From CAYSYN01 sp964447735 (GTDB taxonomy: Bacteria; Patescibacteriota; Minisyncoccia; Minisyncoccales; GBS-2): 32,598 nt of DNA. Of the stretch, positions 29,924 through 32,598 are shown in pieces. A model generated the notes under the pieces. The model was not told the origin of the DNA. It saw only the letters and a program-made list of their open reading frames with translations, and ran no database searches. Made by a program: the position numbers and the translations under genes. Position 1 is the first letter of the stretch; each line of letters starts with the position of its first letter. The stretch covers positions 1 through 32,598 of the forward strand of contig CAYUTJ010000005.1 of NCBI GenBank assembly GCA_964447735.1. Reading direction: 5' to 3'.

Positions 29924-30823
29924 TCATTCTTTAAGATATTTTTTAGTTGCCAAGAAACTACATAAAAATCCAAAGGAAACTCCGAGAAGAACTTGATAAA
30001 GAAAAATTGAAATTAAATTATCTTTGAAAATATCAAAAATTTTAATTTCTGGAAAGAGAATTGAAAATTTCGGAGAAAGAAAAAATAAACTTGAAAATAA
30101 AATTAAGGTTGAAATTAAAGAAGCCAGAAATCCGGTAAAAATTCCTTGAAACAAAAAAGGGAAATAGATCATCCAGTTGGGAGCTCCAACTAGTTTTTGA
30201 GTAAAAATTTCTTCTTTGTAATTTAAAATTGACAAATGCAAAGTTGTGAAAACAATTAAAAAGGAAATGAAAAGGAAAAATAAAATTAAAATTATCATTC
30301 CCTTTCTAAAGGTGGCTGTGATTGAAAAAATCTTTTCAATCAGAGGTTGTCTTTGAAGATAATCTATCTTTTCAATAGAATCTTTCTTTTTGTCCAAAAA
30401 ATTTGATATTTTTTCAAAAAGATCAGGATTCTTAAGTTTTATATTCAAGGAAGCCAAAAATGGATTGCCAATTTCCCTCAAAGCTTCCATTAAAACAGGA
30501 TTTTCTTTGTGCCTTTCTTTAAATGAAGAAAGAGCTTGCTCTCTCGAAATAAAGGTTACTTTTTCAACTTCTGGAAATTTTAAAAGTTGGTCTTTGATTT
30601 TTAGAATTTCATCTTCTGAAACTTCTTCTTTAAAATAAACAGAAAAATCAGCTTTCTCTTCAATTCCCTTCAAAAGAACTTTTCCCCCTTTCTCAAAAAC
30701 TAAAAGAGAAGAAAAAAGAAAAAGAGTCAAAGTCAAAATTAAAATATCAACTAAGGTAATTCCCCAGTTTCTAAAAATAAATTTGAAGGAAGATTTAATT
30801 GATCTTCTTAAATTTAAAAACAT
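29924..30823 (-). CDS. ftsX: Cell division ABC transporter permease-like protein FtsX
   Basis: 299 residues. There is one membrane helix near 23-43. The external domain of about 110-130 residues includes FPEVEKVTFISREQALSSFKE and NPFLASLNIKLKNPD, the conserved FtsX ECD pattern. Three C-terminal helices begin near 175, 218 and 268. With FtsE it transmits signals to peptidoglycan hydrolases at division. The start is 2 bases after the ftsE stop. The stop codon is followed immediately by the tRNA-Gln 5' end, so the mRNA has no 3' untranslated stretch before the tRNA. Confidence 0.95.
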   Translation of the reverse strand: MFLNLRRSIKSSFKFIFRNWGITLVDILILTLTLFLFSSLLVFEKGGKVLLKGIEEKADFSVYFKEEVSEDEILKIKDQLLKFPEVEKVTFISREQALSSFKERHKENPVLMEALREIGNPFLASLNIKLKNPDLFEKISNFLDKKKDSIEKIDYLQRQPLIEKIFSITATFRKGMIILILFFLFISFLIVFTTLHLSILNYKEEIFTQKLVGAPNWMIYFPFLFQGIFTGFLASLISTLILFSSLFFLSPKFSILFPEIKIFDIFKDNLISIFLYQVLLGVSFGFLCSFLATKKYLKE

Positions 30824-30825
30824 TT

Positions 30826-31503
30826 TTATCCCCTTCTTTCACCGACAATTTTTCCTTTTTCCAAATAAATAACTCTAGTTTTTAGAAAATTAACCACTTC
30901 TTTGTTATGGGTGGCTAAAACAATCGTTGTACCCATTTCGTTTATTTTTTTAAGAATTTTTAAGATTTCAAGAGTATTCAAAGAATCTAAATTTCCTGTA
31001 GGTTCATCTGCTAAAATGATTTTAGGTCTATGAATCACTGCTCTGGCTATAGCTAATCTTTGTTTTTCTCCGGCAGACAATTCTTCAGGGAAACTTTCCA
31101 TTTTTTCTTCTAATCCAACTAATTCTAATACTTTTGGAATGTCTCTTTTTATTTCTCTGTCCGAAAAACCTGTCACTTCCATTATAAAACTCAAGTTTTC
31201 AAAGACATTTTTTGCTTTCAAAAGCCTGTAGTCTTGAAAAACAACTCCAATTTTTCTTCTCAATTCTGCAATTTCAGCTTTTCTCATTTTAAAAATCTCT
31301 TTCCCCTCGAAAAAAACTTTACCCTTTGTAGGTTTTTCTTGAGCTAAAATAATTTTTAAAATTGTGGTCTTGCCTGCTCCTGAAGGACCTACAATCGAAA
31401 CTAGTTCTCCTTTTTCTATTTTAAAAGAAACATCTTCTAATGCTAAAACTTCCTTTCTATTTTTAGTCTTGTAGACTTTAGTTACTTTTTGAAATTCTAC
31501 CAT
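30826..31503 (-). CDS. ftsE: Cell division ATP-binding protein FtsE
   Basis: 225 residues, normal for FtsE. Walker A GPSGAGKTT (about 39-47), Q-loop VFQDYRLL, signature LSAGEKQR, Walker B IILADEPTGNLD and switch His in ATHN are all present. It partners with FtsX at the membrane. The ATG at 31503 overlaps the end of prfB by 26 bases. The order prfB-ftsE-ftsX recurs in many bacteria including CPR. Confidence 0.97.
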   Translation of the reverse strand: MVEFQKVTKVYKTKNRKEVLALEDVSFKIEKGELVSIVGPSGAGKTTILKIILAQEKPTKGKVFFEGKEIFKMRKAEIAELRRKIGVVFQDYRLLKAKNVFENLSFIMEVTGFSDREIKRDIPKVLELVGLEEKMESFPEELSAGEKQRLAIARAVIHRPKIILADEPTGNLDSLNTLEILKILKKINEMGTTIVLATHNKEVVNFLKTRVIYLEKGKIVGERRG

Positions 31504-32525
31504 ATTTAATTTCAGCTTCGATAAATTTGTCTAAATTCCCATCTAAAACATCTTCAACTTGAGTCGTCTCAACTTTTGTTCTCAAGTCCTTCACTAATTT
31601 GTAAGGATGAAAAACATAAGATCTGATTTGGTTTCCAAATTCAATTTGAACTTTTTTCCCTTTAACTTTTTCTACTTCCTTTTCTTTTTTCTCTTTAAGA
31701 TATTGATAAAGTTTTGTTCTCAAAATCTCCATTGCCTTTTCTCTATTTTGAGCTAATGATCTTTCTGTTTGACAGGTGACTACAATATTGGTGGGTAAAT
31801 GAGTGATTCTCACTGCAGTCATTCTTTTGTTAACATATTGACCACCCGGTCCTGAAGATTTGAAAGTTTCAATTTTTAAATCTTGGGGTTTAATTTCGAT
31901 TTCAGGTTCTGGAATTTTTGGCAAAACAGAGACTAAGGCAAAAGAAGTATGTCTTAAACCCTTGGCAGAGAAAGGAGAAATTCTCACTAATCTATGAACT
32001 CCAGATTCCCTTTTTAAAAAACCAAAAGCAAAAGGGCCTTTTGCTTCCAAAATGGCAGATTTTACTCCAATCCTTCCTTCAGCTCCGGGTTCTCCAAAAT
32101 TTATATCCAAAATATCGCAATCGAATCCTTTTCTCTCACAATATCTTTGATACATTCTTAGTAAAATCGCTGCCCAATCTTGAGCGTCTTGACCCCCTGC
32201 ACCAGCTTGAATGAAAATTAAAGCATCGTTTCTGTCGTATTTTCCAGAAAGAAAAGTTAAAATTTCTTTTTCTCTTATTTCCTTTTCTATTTCTCTTAAA
32301 TCTTCTTCTGTTTCTATCAATTCTATCTTTTCTTTTAAGTCCTCGATTTCTTGGACTTCTTTTTTTAATAAATTGTATTCTTTAATCTTTTGTCTATCTT
32401 TCCAAAAATCTGGCCTTTCCATTTCCTTTTCCATTTCTCTTATTTTCTTTTTCTTTTTTTCTATGTCAAAGAAAGTCTGAGATTTCCTCTATTTTCTTTT
32501 TCAATGTTTTTATTTTTTCTTCCAT
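31478..32525 (-). CDS. prfB: Peptide chain release factor 2, with programmed +1 frameshift
   Basis: The reading frame from ATG at 32525 runs 19 codons to CTT TGA C (32465-32471). A +1 shift at CTT (skipping the T at 32468) joins the main frame, giving about 348 residues, close to the usual 365. Without the shift only an N-truncated 318-residue frame from 32434 would exist. The main part has RISPFSAKGLRHTSF (the SPF motif reading UGA) and SSGPGGQYVN (the catalytic GGQ). The frameshift makes RF2 control its own level by UGA read-out. Unlike E. coli, no Shine-Dalgarno lies 3 bases before CTT; a GAGGAA sits about 12 bases upstream. The ATG is 1 base from the tRNA-Thr 3' end. Confidence 0.9.
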
Positions 32526-32526
32526 G

Positions 32527-32598
32527 AGCCGGAGGTGGGACTTGAACCCACGACCTGAGGTTTACGAAACCTCTGCTCTGCCCCTGAGCTACTCCGGC
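32527..32598 (-). tRNA. tRNA-Thr (anticodon CGT)
   Basis: Complete cloverleaf on the minus strand. The acceptor stem is GCCGGAG/CTCCGGC, the D-stem GCTC/GAGC, the anticodon stem GAGGT/ACCTC around TTCGTAA (anticodon CGT), and the T-stem GTGGG/CCCAC around TTCAAGT. The discriminator is U and CCA is not encoded. The 5' base is the last base of the window, so its promoter is not visible. The prfB ATG follows one base after the discriminator. Confidence 0.95.

Noticed and set aside
1..32598. CRISPR arrays, insertion sequences, integrases or phage genes
   Set aside because: No regularly spaced repeats, transposase-like or phage-like proteins were found on either strand.

Overview
The window is about 32.6 kb of AT-rich, very compact DNA. 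Almost every gene lies on the minus strand, usually with overlapping or nearly touching ends. The only convincing plus-strand gene is murB. It is a bacterial genome: murB, ftsE, ftsX, a bacterial prfB with the CTTTGAC frameshift site, tyrS and mnmA are all present. TGA acts as a normal stop codon. Several enzymes are of archaeal or anaerobic type: archaeal-type S-adenosylmethionine synthetase, archaeal-type phosphoglycerate mutase, the anaerobic ribonucleotide reductase NrdD/NrdG, a short FMN glutamate-synthase-like protein and the edge of a NiFe hydrogenase small subunit. Together with the lysine-rich proteins and small one-helix or coiled-coil surface proteins, this fits an anaerobic member of the Patescibacteria (CPR), probably Parcubacteria-like. 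That assignment is inference from gene content, not a phylogeny.

Layout in the direction of minus-strand transcription (high to low coordinates). (1) 32598-29853: tRNA-Thr(CGT), prfB, ftsE, ftsX, tRNA-Gln(CTG). The two tRNAs abut the mRNA almost without spacing. (2) A 100-N scaffold gap at 29752-29851, flanked by the same 55 bases on both sides, which looks like an assembly artefact. (3) 29657-19994: NAD(P)HX dehydratase, thioredoxin reductase, enolase, phosphoglycerate mutase, nrdD, nrdG, AdoMet synthetase, glutamate-synthase-like FMN protein, ferredoxin. (4) 19990-12900: a promoter with a perfect inverted-repeat operator, an Rrf2 regulator, iscS, iscU, mnmA, a second PP-loop enzyme, a TtuA-like tRNA sulfurtransferase, tyrS and trmI. 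This is an Fe-S and sulfur-relay operon feeding tRNA modification. (5) murB on the plus strand, apparently leaderless. (6) A zinc-ribbon protein and a TrmO-type tRNA methyltransferase.

(7) 11212-2477 is the most unusual part. It holds a Trp-rich DUF5320-like protein, two NifX/NifB-like proteins, an AhpD-like protein, a thioredoxin/DsbD fusion, a MinD-type ATPase with a double 4Fe-4S ferredoxin insert, a CDF metal transporter fused to a zinc ribbon, a DUF134 regulator, a ZnuC/ZnuB pair without a visible binding protein, a CPVC membrane protein, an unknown helical protein and a MEMO-family protein. Two near-identical promoter/operator elements sit at the head of this operon and inside it. There are no nitrogenase genes here, so I read it as a candidate metal- and thiol-redox homeostasis system. 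(8) 2441-1: two exported or membrane-anchored proteins, an adenosine-specific-kinase family protein and the start of a hydrogenase operon.

No gene-free stretch longer than 300 bases exists. No insertion sequence, CRISPR array or prophage gene was seen.
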